Source: Alloyangia pacifica (GTDB taxonomy: Bacteria; Pseudomonadota; Alphaproteobacteria; Rhodobacterales; Rhodobacteraceae). Taken from it: DNA of 64,000 bases. The DNA lies in assembly GCF_003111685.1 (NCBI RefSeq), contig NZ_CP022193.1, positions 118,130 to 182,129 on the forward strand. Direction: 5' to 3'. The notes beneath the pieces are model-generated. The model saw only the letters and a program-made list of their open reading frames with translations, was not told the origin of the DNA and ran no database searches. This document shows, one piece after another, positions 8,802 to 16,528 of this stretch. The first letter of the stretch is position 1. Each line of letters opens with the position of its first letter. The position numbers were made by a program, and so were the translations under genes.

Positions 8802-9510
8802 CTTGGGCCTTCTTCATGTCAGCGCGGATCAGGTCGAAAGATTGGGTGATGTCGGCATGCAGCGCGGCGACGGCAGCCTCCGCATCTCCGGCCTCGAGCG
8901 CGGCGATCAGCGCCCAGTGATGATGCACCGCGGTCAGCGACGGGTTGCGCCCGTAGATGATCGCCGAGGCCCGGACGAAAGGTCCCGACTGCATCCAAAG
9001 GCTGCGCACGATGGGCAGCAACACGTCAGAGCCGGCAGCGCGATAGATCGTGAAGTGGAACTCATGGTTAAGCACCGAAGTCTCGGTGGCATGCTCGGGA
9101 GCGAGCCGCACAAACGCGTCCTCGCAGGCCTGCGTCTGCTGCCGCAGCAGACCGATCGTTTCGGGCGCAATCTGCGCCGCGGCAAGGCGCACCAGCTCGC
9201 CCTCGATGAGGCAGCGGGCGCGCGAGAGGTCGTCGAGTCGCGCCTCGGTGATCAGCGGCACCCGGGTCGAGCGGTTCGGCATGACCTCGAGCGCGCCTTC
9301 CGTCCCCAGCCGGCCAAGTGCCTCGCGCACCGGCATGATCGACACGCCCAGCGTGTCGGCCACGGCCTGCATGCGGAGCACCTGTCCCGCGGCAAAGGCC
9401 CCGTGGATCAGCGATTTGGTCAGCTCCTCGTAGACGCGCTGCTGCAGCGACGCGCGCCCCACGCGGCCGAGCCCTGGAACCGTCATGTCGTCCGTTTCGG
9501 TGTCGCTCAT
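8794..9510 (-). CDS. GntR-family regulator (FCD domain)
   Basis: A 238-residue regulator with a winged helix-turn-helix (about residues 20-85, LRMQAVADTLGVSIMPVREA region) followed by an FCD domain with the conserved NHEFHFTIYRAAGS and HHWALIAALEAGD helices. It is the first gene of the minus arm and faces livG across a 123-bp intergenic region holding a perfect 16-bp palindrome, so it probably controls its own arm and the liv arm. Confidence 0.92.
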   Translation of the reverse strand: MSDTETDDMTVPGLGRVGRASLQQRVYEELTKSLIHGAFAAGQVLRMQAVADTLGVSIMPVREALGRLGTEGALEVMPNRSTRVPLITEARLDDLSRARCLIEGELVRLAAAQIAPETIGLLRQQTQACEDAFVRLAPEHATETSVLNHEFHFTIYRAAGSDVLLPIVRSLWMQSGPFVRASAIIYGRNPSLTAVHHHWALIAALEAGDAEAAVAALHADITQSFDLIRADMKKAQDD

Positions 9511-9559
9511 CTGTCCTCGCCGTGCCGTTCAGACGTTTTTGGCTTGCATCCGAGATCCG

Positions 9560-9588
9560 TGTCAATAATCTTTGATCAAAGATATAAT
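9560..9588 (+). promoter_or_regulatory. liv promoter with palindromic operator
   Basis: A perfect 16-bp palindrome ATCTTTGATCAAAGAT (9568-9583) sits between a candidate -35 (TGTCAA, 9560-9565) and an exact consensus -10 (TATAAT, 9583-9588), spaced 17 bp, reading toward livG. Binding here would block RNA polymerase. TTTGATCAAA-like sites fit GntR-type dimers; the adjacent GntR gene is the obvious candidate, by inference. Confidence 0.65.
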
Positions 9589-9633
9589 TCCGCCGAGCGC
9601 AACGCCGGTCTCGGCGGCCACAGGGAAATTGGA

Positions 9634-10410
9634 ATGGATACGACCCGAGGCGCGGTCCTCTCGGCGCATGGCCTTTGCCGCAGGTTCCAGGGAATCCAGG
9701 CGGTGGACGACATGTCCCTCTCGCTGGCCCCAGGCGAACTGCTGGGCCTGATCGGGCCGAACGGGGCGGGCAAGACCACGATGTTCAACATGCTCGCCGG
9801 CTCGTTGCCCCCATCTGCGGGGCGGATCGAACTCATGGGCACCGACGTGACCGCCGAGGGCGCCGAGAAGCGCCTTGGCCGCGGGCTGGGCCGGACTTTT
9901 CAAATCCCCCGCCCCTTCCCCCGGATGAGCGTGCTCGAAAACGTCCTTTGCGGCGCGCAGAAGCAGAGCGGCGAAAGCGTCTTCGGCGCCACTTTCCGCA
10001 TCGGTGCCTCGCGCCGTGACGAAGCGCGGGCGCTGGAGAAGGCCCGGCACATCATCGATTTCCTGTTGCTCACCCATCTGGTCGATCAACCCGCAAGCGT
10101 GCTCTCCGGCGGCCAGCGCAAGCTGCTGGAATTGGCGCGGGTCCTCATGGCCGACCCCAGGGTGATCCTGCTCGACGAGCCGGCCGCCGGGGTGAACCCC
10201 TCGCTGCTCGAGCAGATCATGGCGCGGATCGTGGACCTCAACGCGCAGGGCGTGTCGATCCTGCTGATCGAGCACAACATGGACATGGTGGCGCAGCTCT
10301 GTTCCCGCGTCGTGGTCATGGCGCTTGGCCGCGAGCTGGCGCAGGGCGCCCCGGCCGCGGTGATCCGAGATCCCGAGGTGGTGCGCGCCTATCTGGGGGA
10401 TGCCGCATGA
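9634..10410 (+). CDS. livG: Branched-chain-type ABC transporter ATP-binding protein (LivG-like)
   Basis: A 258-residue ATPase. Walker A is GPNGAGKTT (about residue 42), the signature is LSGGQRKLLELA, and Walker B is VILLDEPAAG followed by the H-loop Glu-His. The start at 9634 begins MDTTRGAVL, which leaves the intergenic promoter free; the same frame stays open far upstream, but over the divergent GntR gene. It overlaps livF by 4 bases. Confidence 0.93.
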   Translation: MDTTRGAVLSAHGLCRRFQGIQAVDDMSLSLAPGELLGLIGPNGAGKTTMFNMLAGSLPPSAGRIELMGTDVTAEGAEKRLGRGLGRTFQIPRPFPRMSVLENVLCGAQKQSGESVFGATFRIGASRRDEARALEKARHIIDFLLLTHLVDQPASVLSGGQRKLLELARVLMADPRVILLDEPAAGVNPSLLEQIMARIVDLNAQGVSILLIEHNMDMVAQLCSRVVVMALGRELAQGAPAAVIRDPEVVRAYLGDAA

Positions 10411-11141
10411 GCGAGCTATTGCGAGTCCGCGGTCTCTCGGCCGGCTACCAGCCCGATCTGTCGATCCTGAAAGGCGTCGATCTGACGGTGGCGGACGGCG
10501 AATTCGTCGTGCTGCTCGGTCCCAACGGCGCGGGCAAATCGACACTGGTGAAGACCGTGGCCGGACTGGTGCCCGTTCATGGCGGCTCGGTCGCCCTCAA
10601 AGGCGAGGAAATCTCTGCCCTGCCCGCCCATCTGCGCCTGCGGCATGGGCTGGCCTTTGTGCCGCAGACCGAGAACATTTTCGCCCGGATGACCATCCGC
10701 GAGAACCTGCAACTCGCCGCGCAAATCCTGCCAAAGCAAGAGCGCGCAGAGCGGATCTCCGCGATGATGGACACCTTCCCCGACCTCGCCCGCCGCCCCG
10801 GCACCCGCGCGGGCGGCCTCTCGGGCGGGCAGCGGCAGATGCTGGCCGTGGCACGCGCGCTGATCATCGATCCCGAGGTGCTGATCCTCGACGAGCCCTC
10901 TGCGGGCCTGTCGCCGCTGATGGTCTCGGAGGTCTTCGACCGGCTGCGAGAAATCAACGGCAAGGGCACGACCATCCTGCTGGTGGAACAGAACGTGCGG
11001 GCGGGGCTCGAGATCGCCAGCCGCGGCGTGGTTCTGGTCGAAGGCCGAGTGGCACATGATGCGCCATCGGATGCGCTCGCCAATGACCCGATCGTGGCGG
11101 ACCTCTATCTCGGCGGTCACCAAAAGGAGGCACAGGCATGA
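10407..11141 (+). CDS. livF: Branched-chain-type ABC transporter ATP-binding protein (LivF-like)
   Basis: A 244-residue second ATPase of the importer. Walker A is GPNGAGKST, the signature is LSGGQRQMLAVARAL, and Walker B is VLILDEPSAGLSP, as in LivF. It pairs with LivG as a heterodimer under the LivHM permease. It overlaps both neighbours by 4 bases (ATGA). Confidence 0.94.
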   Translation: MSELLRVRGLSAGYQPDLSILKGVDLTVADGEFVVLLGPNGAGKSTLVKTVAGLVPVHGGSVALKGEEISALPAHLRLRHGLAFVPQTENIFARMTIRENLQLAAQILPKQERAERISAMMDTFPDLARRPGTRAGGLSGGQRQMLAVARALIIDPEVLILDEPSAGLSPLMVSEVFDRLREINGKGTTILLVEQNVRAGLEIASRGVVLVEGRVAHDAPSDALANDPIVADLYLGGHQKEAQA

Positions 11142-12052
11142 TGCTGCAGCCGATCATGGATGGGCTGGTCAACGGGGCGATCATCGGCCTCGGCGCCATC
11201 GGCGTGACCCTGACCTACGCGATCCTGCGCTTTGCGAATTTCGCGCACGGCGAGCTGTTGAGCTGGGGCGCCTACCTCGCGCTGACGGTCAGCGGGGCGC
11301 TCGGGGCGCTGCTGCCCGGGCTGGGCACCCCGCTGGGGCCGTTCAGCTTCGGCTGGTCGGTGCCCATTGCCATGGCCGGGTCGATCCTGCTGACCGCCGC
11401 GCTGACGCTTGCGGTCGACTGGCTGCTCTTCGGACGGCTGCGCCGCTCGGGCGCGGTGACAATCATTCTCGTGATGGCCTCCTTCGGCGCGGCGCTGGCG
11501 CTGCGCAACCTGCTGGAGTTCGCCTATACCTCGAGTCCGAAGTACTTTTCGAACGCCCTGCAGATCAGCCGCGAGATCCTGCCCGGCCTGCGCGCCACCC
11601 CCGACCAGCTGCTGGTCGTGGCGCTTGGGGTGGTGCTCGTGGTGCTCGTGCACCTGTTACTGACCCGCACCGCCGCAGGCCGCTCGATGCGCGCGGTCTC
11701 GGAGGATCCGCAGCTATCGGCGCTGGTCGGCATCGACACCCGCGCGGTGATCCGCATGGTTTGGGTGCTCGGCGCGGCGCTCGCCGCGGTGGCTGGGATC
11801 ATGTCCGGCGTGGTGGTGCAAATCCGGCCCACCATGGGGCATGACCTGCTTCTGCCGCTCTTCGCCGCGGCGATCCTCGGAGGCATCGGCTCGGTTCCGG
11901 GCGCCATGCTGGCCGGGTTGATCGTCGGGCTGGCCGAGGCGCTGACTGTGCAACTCATCGGCGCGGAATGGCGCGCGGCCGTGTCCTTCGTCATCCTCGT
12001 CGCAGTCCTGCTGCTGCGCCCGCAGGGCATCTTCGGAAAGGTCACCGCATGA
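11138..12052 (+). CDS. livH: Branched-chain-type ABC transporter permease (LivH-like)
   Basis: A 304-residue integral membrane protein with about eight helices. LivH-type motifs are present: GAIIGLGAIGVTLTYAILRFANFAHGE at the N-terminus (residues about 9-35), RAVSEDPQLSALVGID in the cytoplasmic loop, and the closing LLLRPQGIFG. It overlaps both neighbours by 4 bases. Confidence 0.94.
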   Translation: MMLQPIMDGLVNGAIIGLGAIGVTLTYAILRFANFAHGELLSWGAYLALTVSGALGALLPGLGTPLGPFSFGWSVPIAMAGSILLTAALTLAVDWLLFGRLRRSGAVTIILVMASFGAALALRNLLEFAYTSSPKYFSNALQISREILPGLRATPDQLLVVALGVVLVVLVHLLLTRTAAGRSMRAVSEDPQLSALVGIDTRAVIRMVWVLGAALAAVAGIMSGVVVQIRPTMGHDLLLPLFAAAILGGIGSVPGAMLAGLIVGLAEALTVQLIGAEWRAAVSFVILVAVLLLRPQGIFGKVTA

Positions 12053-13035
12053 TCGACCTGCTCTCTTACGCCGCCTTCTTCCTGACCATGGCGCTGACCT
12101 ATGCGGTCATCTGCCTCGGGCTGAACCTTCAATGGGGTCAGACGGGCCTCTTCAACGTCGGCGTCGCGGGTTTTGTCGCCGTGGGCGCCTATGTCTCGGC
12201 AATCCTGACCACCCCGCCGATCGACGGACGCATCGGCGGCTTCGAGCTTCCGATGGTCGTCGGCTGGCTCGGCGGTGGGCTGGCCGCGGGGCTGCTGTGC
12301 CTCGGCATCGGTGCGCTGACCCTGCGGCTGCGCTCGGATTATCTCGCCATCGCCACATTCGGCGCCGCGGTGGTCATCCAGCTGGCGCTGCTGAACCTCG
12401 AGGGGCTCACCGGTGGCCCCTTCGGCGTCGGCTTCATCCCCCGCCCCTTCGGCTCGCTGCAGGGCGATGCCGACCTTTTCGCGCTCGCCAACCTTCTGGT
12501 GATGATCGTCACAGTGCTGCTGTGCTATCTCGCGCTCGAGCATCTCGTCCGCTCCCCCTGGGGCCGCGTCCTGCGGGCGCTGCGCGAGGATGAAACGGCG
12601 GCGCGTGCCCTGGGAAAGAACCCGGTGACCTATCGGCTCCAGGCGTTCGCCATCGGCGGTTTCGTCATGGGCCTCGGCGGCGCGGCGCAGGGCCATTTCA
12701 TCGGCTTCATCGCCCCCGACAACTACCTGCCGATCCTGACCTTCCAGGTCTGGACCATGCTGATCGTCGGCGGTTCGGGCAACATGCGCGGCGCGATCCT
12801 CGGTGCTGTTCTCGTCTGGGCGATCTGGGCCGTCTCCGGCTCGGCCGTCAGCGCGCTCTTCCCCACCGAGCAGCAAGCGCGCGCCGCCTCGTTGCAGATC
12901 GTCATGATCGGCGCCGCGCTCTGCGCCGTGCTGCTGCTGCGTCCGCGCGGCCTGCTCGGCGAGGCTGGCACCCTGCGGCGGCGCAAGACCCGCACTGCCC
13001 CCAAGATTTCCGAAGGAACCGAGACAAATGCCTGA
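12049..13035 (+). CDS. livM: Branched-chain-type ABC transporter permease (LivM-like)
   Basis: A 328-residue membrane permease with the LivM signature GLNLQWGQTGLFNVGVAGFVAVGAY (partly seen at residues 23-47) and the loop RALREDETAARALGKN. The ATG at 12049 overlaps the livH stop (ATGA); the longer in-frame reading from 11968 lies inside livH and is rejected. It ends 8 bases into the fusion gene that follows. Confidence 0.94.
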   Translation: MIDLLSYAAFFLTMALTYAVICLGLNLQWGQTGLFNVGVAGFVAVGAYVSAILTTPPIDGRIGGFELPMVVGWLGGGLAAGLLCLGIGALTLRLRSDYLAIATFGAAVVIQLALLNLEGLTGGPFGVGFIPRPFGSLQGDADLFALANLLVMIVTVLLCYLALEHLVRSPWGRVLRALREDETAARALGKNPVTYRLQAFAIGGFVMGLGGAAQGHFIGFIAPDNYLPILTFQVWTMLIVGGSGNMRGAILGAVLVWAIWAVSGSAVSALFPTEQQARAASLQIVMIGAALCAVLLLRPRGLLGEAGTLRRRKTRTAPKISEGTETNA

Positions 13036-14515
13036 CACCCGCCTTTCCGCCGGCAAGTCCCCTGCCCTGCCGCGCGTCGATCTCGCGCCGGGCCTGAACA
13101 TCGCACGCCTCGTTTGCGGCCTGTGGCAGGTCGCCGACCTAGAAAAGGACGGCAGCACGCTCGATCCTGTGAAGGCCGCTGACCGGCTTCAGGCCTATGC
13201 CGCGGCGGGGTTTGACAGCTTTGACATGGCCGACCACTACGGCTCGGCCGAGGTGATCACCGGAGAGCTGACCTCACGTCCCGGCATGGCGCACGTCACC
13301 GCTTTCACCAAGTGGTGCCCCGAGCCCGGTCCAATGACGCCGGAGATCGTCCGCGCCGGGATTCAGGATCGCCTTGACCGGCTGCGCACCAAGCGCATCG
13401 ACCTGCTGCAATTCCACTGGTGGAGCTTCGAGGATCCGCGCTGGCTCGATGCCCTGCGCGAAATCGAGGCGCTGCGCGCCGAGGGGTTGATCGGTGCCAT
13501 TGGGGTGACCAACTTCGACGCCGCCCATCTCGAGGTGGCGCTGGCCGAGGGCATCGAAATCGTCTCGAACCAAGTGAGCTTCTCCCTCGTTGACCGCCGT
13601 GCCGCCGGCGCCCTGACCGCGCTCTGCAAGCGCTGGGGGGTCAAGCTGCTGGCCTATGGCACGCTCTGCGGCGGCTTCATCTCCGAGAAATGGCTGGGCA
13701 AGCCCGAACCGCGCGACATCCCCGATTGGTCGCGGATGAAATACAAGCGGTTCATCGACGTGGCCGGGGGCTGGGAAATCTTTCAGGAATTGCTCGCGGC
13801 GGCGCATGAGATCGGCCAGAAACACGGCGTGTCGCTGTCGAACGTTGCCTCCCGCTGGGTGCTCGACACCCCCTCGGTCGCCGCGACGATCATCGGTGCC
13901 CGCATCACCGAAGCCGAGCACCGCGCCGACAACCTGCAGGTGTTCGGGTTTTCACTGGACGCCGAGGATCACGCGAAGCTCGGCGCGGTCTTCGCGCGCA
14001 TGACCATGGTGCCCGGCGACTGCGGCGACGAGTACCGCAAGCCGCCCTTCCTCACCGCCTCCGGAGACCTGTCGCATCACCTGAGCGAACTCCCCCCGGT
14101 CCATCCCGCCTTGGCCGATGCTGCGCTTGCCGATCGCGCCCGGGTCTTCACCGGCTCGAAATGGGAGCCGATTGCCGGCTATTGCCGCGCGGTGAAAGTG
14201 GGCAACCGTATCCTCGTGTCCGGCACCACGGCGACCCATGGCGACTCTCACAATGTCGCGCCCGGCAACGCCGGGGCGCAGACGACCTATATCCTCGACA
14301 AAATCGTCGCCGCCCTGCGTGCCCATGGCGCCGGACCCGAACACGTGGTGCGCACCCGGGTTTACCTGGTCGATGCCGAGGACTGCGAGGCGGTCTCCGT
14401 CGCGCACGGGCGCTTCTTCGCTGATCATCCCCCGGCCAACACCCTGCTGCAGGTCGCCCAGCTGATCGGACCCTACCGCGTTGAGATCGAGGCCGAGGCG
14501 ATCCTGCCTGCCTAA
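13028..14515 (+). CDS. Aldo/keto reductase-Rid (YjgF) fusion protein
   Basis: A 495-residue two-domain protein. Residues about 18-345 form an aldo/keto reductase with the full tetrad Asp66, Tyr71, Lys95 and His120. Residues about 370-495 form a Rid/YjgF/UK114 domain (VGNRILVSGTTATH ... VVRTRVYLVDAED ... HPPANTLLQV). In archetypal RidA the last motif holds an Arg that binds the imine's carboxylate; here that place is Asn471, so this domain is unlikely to be a standard 2-aminoacrylate deaminase. It overlaps livM by 8 bases, making it the fifth gene of the liv operon. The reaction is unknown; a reductase fused to an imine-handling fold suggests consecutive steps on a nitrogenous substrate. Confidence 0.88.
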   Translation: MPDTRLSAGKSPALPRVDLAPGLNIARLVCGLWQVADLEKDGSTLDPVKAADRLQAYAAAGFDSFDMADHYGSAEVITGELTSRPGMAHVTAFTKWCPEPGPMTPEIVRAGIQDRLDRLRTKRIDLLQFHWWSFEDPRWLDALREIEALRAEGLIGAIGVTNFDAAHLEVALAEGIEIVSNQVSFSLVDRRAAGALTALCKRWGVKLLAYGTLCGGFISEKWLGKPEPRDIPDWSRMKYKRFIDVAGGWEIFQELLAAAHEIGQKHGVSLSNVASRWVLDTPSVAATIIGARITEAEHRADNLQVFGFSLDAEDHAKLGAVFARMTMVPGDCGDEYRKPPFLTASGDLSHHLSELPPVHPALADAALADRARVFTGSKWEPIAGYCRAVKVGNRILVSGTTATHGDSHNVAPGNAGAQTTYILDKIVAALRAHGAGPEHVVRTRVYLVDAEDCEAVSVAHGRFFADHPPANTLLQVAQLIGPYRVEIEAEAILPA

Positions 14516-14837
14516 TCCTCCCCGCCCATGAGAACGGCATCGCGCGGCCCCCAAGGGGGCCGCTACCTGTCTTCGCTTGCCTAGCGGGTGGAATCTCTGC
14601 GCCGTTGCACATGCTTCGTCTCTCGACGGCGCTATCACCGTGCAACCGTCCTCACCGACACATCAGCCTACGGTGCTTGGGTATGCTGAGAGGATGCGGA
14701 GGGCATTGGCAGGCGGCGGGCATCCGGGGCTCCATTCCGGCACTGCGCGAGCCCGACACCTTCATGCTCCGCCCGGAAACAAAGAGCCCGCCGGAGCAAC
14801 GTTCCGGCGGGCTCTGAAATAGGGATGTTTGCCGGCT
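14516..14837. other. Intergenic stretch between converging genes
   Basis: No gene that I can support. It contains a GC-rich hairpin just after the fusion gene (GCGGCCCCC at 14544-14552 with GGGGGCCGC at 14555-14563, no clear T-run), which may help end liv transcription, and the terminator of the small gene on the other strand at its right end. Nothing else is evident. Confidence 0.5.
14774..14815 (-). terminator. Rho-independent terminator of the 56-aa gene
   Basis: A perfect 13-bp stem, AGAGCCCGCCGGA (14783-14795) with TCCGGCGGGCTCT (14803-14815), has a 7-base loop. Reading the minus strand, the stem is followed by TTTGTTT. It lies 22 bases past the stop of the small gene at 14838-15008. 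Confidence 0.85.
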
Positions 14838-15008
14838 TCAGGCCGAGGTGGCCTTCTCGTGCCGATCGCGATGCATGGAAACGGCCTCGAGCAGCAGCTC
14901 CGGATCCTCTCCGGCGGGGCAGACTTTCTGGGCAATGTCGAAATCGGACACGCCCTGCTGCAGCAGTCGCTCGATGGCGGTGGTTTGTTCGCGGCTGAAA
15001 ATACCCAT
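14838..15008 (-). CDS. Small conserved-looking protein, 56 aa
   Basis: A short gene supported by a ribosome site (gggaga, about 8 bases upstream), a clean ATG and a strong terminator right behind it. The product (MGIFSREQTTAIERLLQQG ...) is helical and charged, with no signal peptide or membrane segment; the pattern REQTTAIERLLQQGVSDFDIAQK resembles a short helix-turn-helix-like unit, but I cannot name a family. The longer frame that runs through it from 15404 overlaps the toxin-antitoxin genes and is rejected. Confidence 0.6.
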   Translation of the reverse strand: MGIFSREQTTAIERLLQQGVSDFDIAQKVCPAGEDPELLLEAVSMHRDRHEKATSA

Positions 15009-15200
15009 GTGACTGTTCTCCCTTTTTGTGGCCCGGACATGGCAAGCCCAGCAGGGCGAGACGTGTCGTCCACTGGCAGGCGCTGGTTGTCCGGGTGACC
15101 GCCGAATTTTCTGGCGGAGACCCCTCCTAGCACAAAGCAAGAACTCGGCAAAGGGCTTTGTCCCACATTTTCGAGGCATTCCCGCCGCCCCGCCACCATC

Positions 15201-15244
15201 TTGAATTCTGCGCCATCTGTCGTATATATTGCGACATATGGCGC
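15201..15244 (+). promoter_or_regulatory. Promoter and autoregulatory operator of the Xre-RES pair
   Basis: A candidate sigma-70 promoter (TTGAAT 15201-15206, TATATT 15225-15230, spacing 18) is overlaid by a 35-bp interrupted palindrome from 15210 to 15244. The outer arms are GCGCCAT/ATGGCGC and the inner arms are TGTCG/CGACA, symmetric around 15227. The dyad covers the -10, as expected for an antitoxin that represses its own operon. Confidence 0.7.
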
Positions 15245-15260
15245 GATGGAGGGTCATGAC

Positions 15261-15728
15261 ATGCAAGCCATTCACTTTGATAGCGACATCGGCCGCGCCG
15301 TCCATCTTCTCGGGGGCGAGAAGACCATGGACGCGAAGGTCAACAGCGCGCTCGACGCGCATGAGGTCTTGATGAAGGGGCTCCCGGCCGGAGCGCTGCT
15401 GCATCTCGTTTCGTCGGTCGGATTCCTTGACCAGGGCCCGGCCCTGTACAACGCGGTCGGGATTTCCGTGCGAACCCTGCAGCGCATGAAGGCCAAGGGT
15501 GCGGACGAGTTGCTCAGCCGAGAGCAGAGCAGTCGCGCCTGGCGCTTCGCCGAGATCTTCGGCAAGGCGATCGAGGTGCTTGGCTCGGAAGCGGCCGCGG
15601 TGGACTGGATGAACAAGCCGGCGATCGGCCTCGAGCGCCGCTGTCCGATCGACCTAGTCGCAACCTCTGCCGGAGCCGAGGTCGTTGAAGAATACCTGAC
15701 CAGGATGGAGTACGGGGTCTATACATGA
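15261..15728 (+). CDS. Xre/MbcA/ParS-type antitoxin (DUF2384)
   Basis: A 155-residue antitoxin. A helix-turn-helix-like N-terminal region (VGISVRTLQRMKAKG, about residues 69-83) is followed by the DUF2384 toxin-binding domain, ending with the family's GLERRCPIDLVATSAG and EYLTRMEYGVYT motifs. I chose the ATG at 15261 because ggaggg lies 7 bases upstream; ATG 15246 is possible. It overlaps the toxin gene by 4 bases. It should neutralise the RES toxin and bind the palindrome upstream. Confidence 0.9.
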   Translation: MQAIHFDSDIGRAVHLLGGEKTMDAKVNSALDAHEVLMKGLPAGALLHLVSSVGFLDQGPALYNAVGISVRTLQRMKAKGADELLSREQSSRAWRFAEIFGKAIEVLGSEAAAVDWMNKPAIGLERRCPIDLVATSAGAEVVEEYLTRMEYGVYT

Positions 15729-16228
15729 CGCCCCTGCCGCCGCCCCTCGGGACCGGAGAATTCAGATTTTGGCGCATCGACCAGAAGAAGCACTATGGGA
15801 CATGGTTCACCGGCGAGGGCGCCTTCCGGGTCGGGGGCCGGTGGAACACCTCGGGCGTCCGGGCGATCTATGCCTCGCTGGACCCCGCGACCGCCTGCCT
15901 CGAGGTGGCGGTGCACAAGGGGTTCGAGGCACTGGACATCGCGCCGCATTTCCTCACCTCGGCGCGCATCCTCACGCCGGCTAAAATCCATGTCGTCTAC
16001 CCTGACGACATCCCCAACCCGAATTGGATCAGCCCTGCGCCGCTGAGCCGCAACCAGCAAACATTCGGAAACGACCTCTTGGCCCAGCACGGGTGCTTCC
16101 TGATTCCATCGGTCGTGTCCCGCTTCAGCTGGAATCTGGTGATCGATGCGACTCAGGCGGAGGGGCTGTTTGACGACGTTCAGCAGACCCGGTTCACGCT
16201 GGATACCAGGCTGCAATCTCCCCTTTGA
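15725..16228 (+). CDS. RES-domain toxin
   Basis: A 167-residue RES toxin. Known RES toxins degrade or modify NAD+ or ADP-ribosylate targets, stopping growth. The conserved positions are visible: Arg17 (FWRI), Arg39 in GGRWN, Glu60 in CLEVAVH, and the serine of FLIPSVV (Ser129). Length and gene order (antitoxin first, ATGA overlap) are typical. On a RepABC plasmid such a pair commonly stabilises the replicon; that role here is inference. Confidence 0.92.
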   Translation: MTPLPPPLGTGEFRFWRIDQKKHYGTWFTGEGAFRVGGRWNTSGVRAIYASLDPATACLEVAVHKGFEALDIAPHFLTSARILTPAKIHVVYPDDIPNPNWISPAPLSRNQQTFGNDLLAQHGCFLIPSVVSRFSWNLVIDATQAEGLFDDVQQTRFTLDTRLQSPL

Positions 16229-16333
16229 GTTCCGCGAGACGGCAACGCTACTGGCGCCGCGAACCCTGAGCGAGTCGGACAAAGCGAGCCGTCGCGCGCA
16301 GCGATGTCCGAGCACGCCGCTTCGTGCCCGCGA

Positions 16334-16528
16334 CTATTCGACGACTCTCAGGTAGGGGCGGATGTGTTCGACCGAGTACCACGCCGCAATCTCGCTGGTC
16401 TCGACCTTGAAGAAGGGGTCACCTGAAACGATCATCGGTCCATCCGTGACCAGTCCGATTTCCTGCGGCCGTCTCTTTTCCGGCTGCACAAGAACCCTGG
16501 TACCAGCTTGAAAACGTGGTCTTTGCAT
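16334..16528 (-). CDS. Hypothetical small protein, 64 aa
   Basis: A short reading frame (MQRPRFQAGTRVLVQPEKR ... EHIRPYLRVVE) that looks like a small beta-barrel (SH3-like) domain with alternating hydrophobic and charged residues. A GGGAGAG ribosome site lies about 10 bases before the ATG at 16528; ATG 16537 is an alternative. The upstream extension of the frame is low-complexity and probably not translated. No function assigned. Confidence 0.45.
   Translation of the reverse strand: MQRPRFQAGTRVLVQPEKRRPQEIGLVTDGPMIVSGDPFFKVETSEIAAWYSVEHIRPYLRVVE

Noticed and set aside
8803..10410. A 535-residue plus-strand protein ending in LivG
   Set aside because: Everything before 9634 is the antisense of the GntR gene and has no domain; livG starts at 9634.
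16275..16311. TCGGACA/TGTCCGA inverted repeat after the RES toxin gene
   Set aside because: Only 7-bp arms with a 23-base gap and no T-run; too weak to call a terminator.
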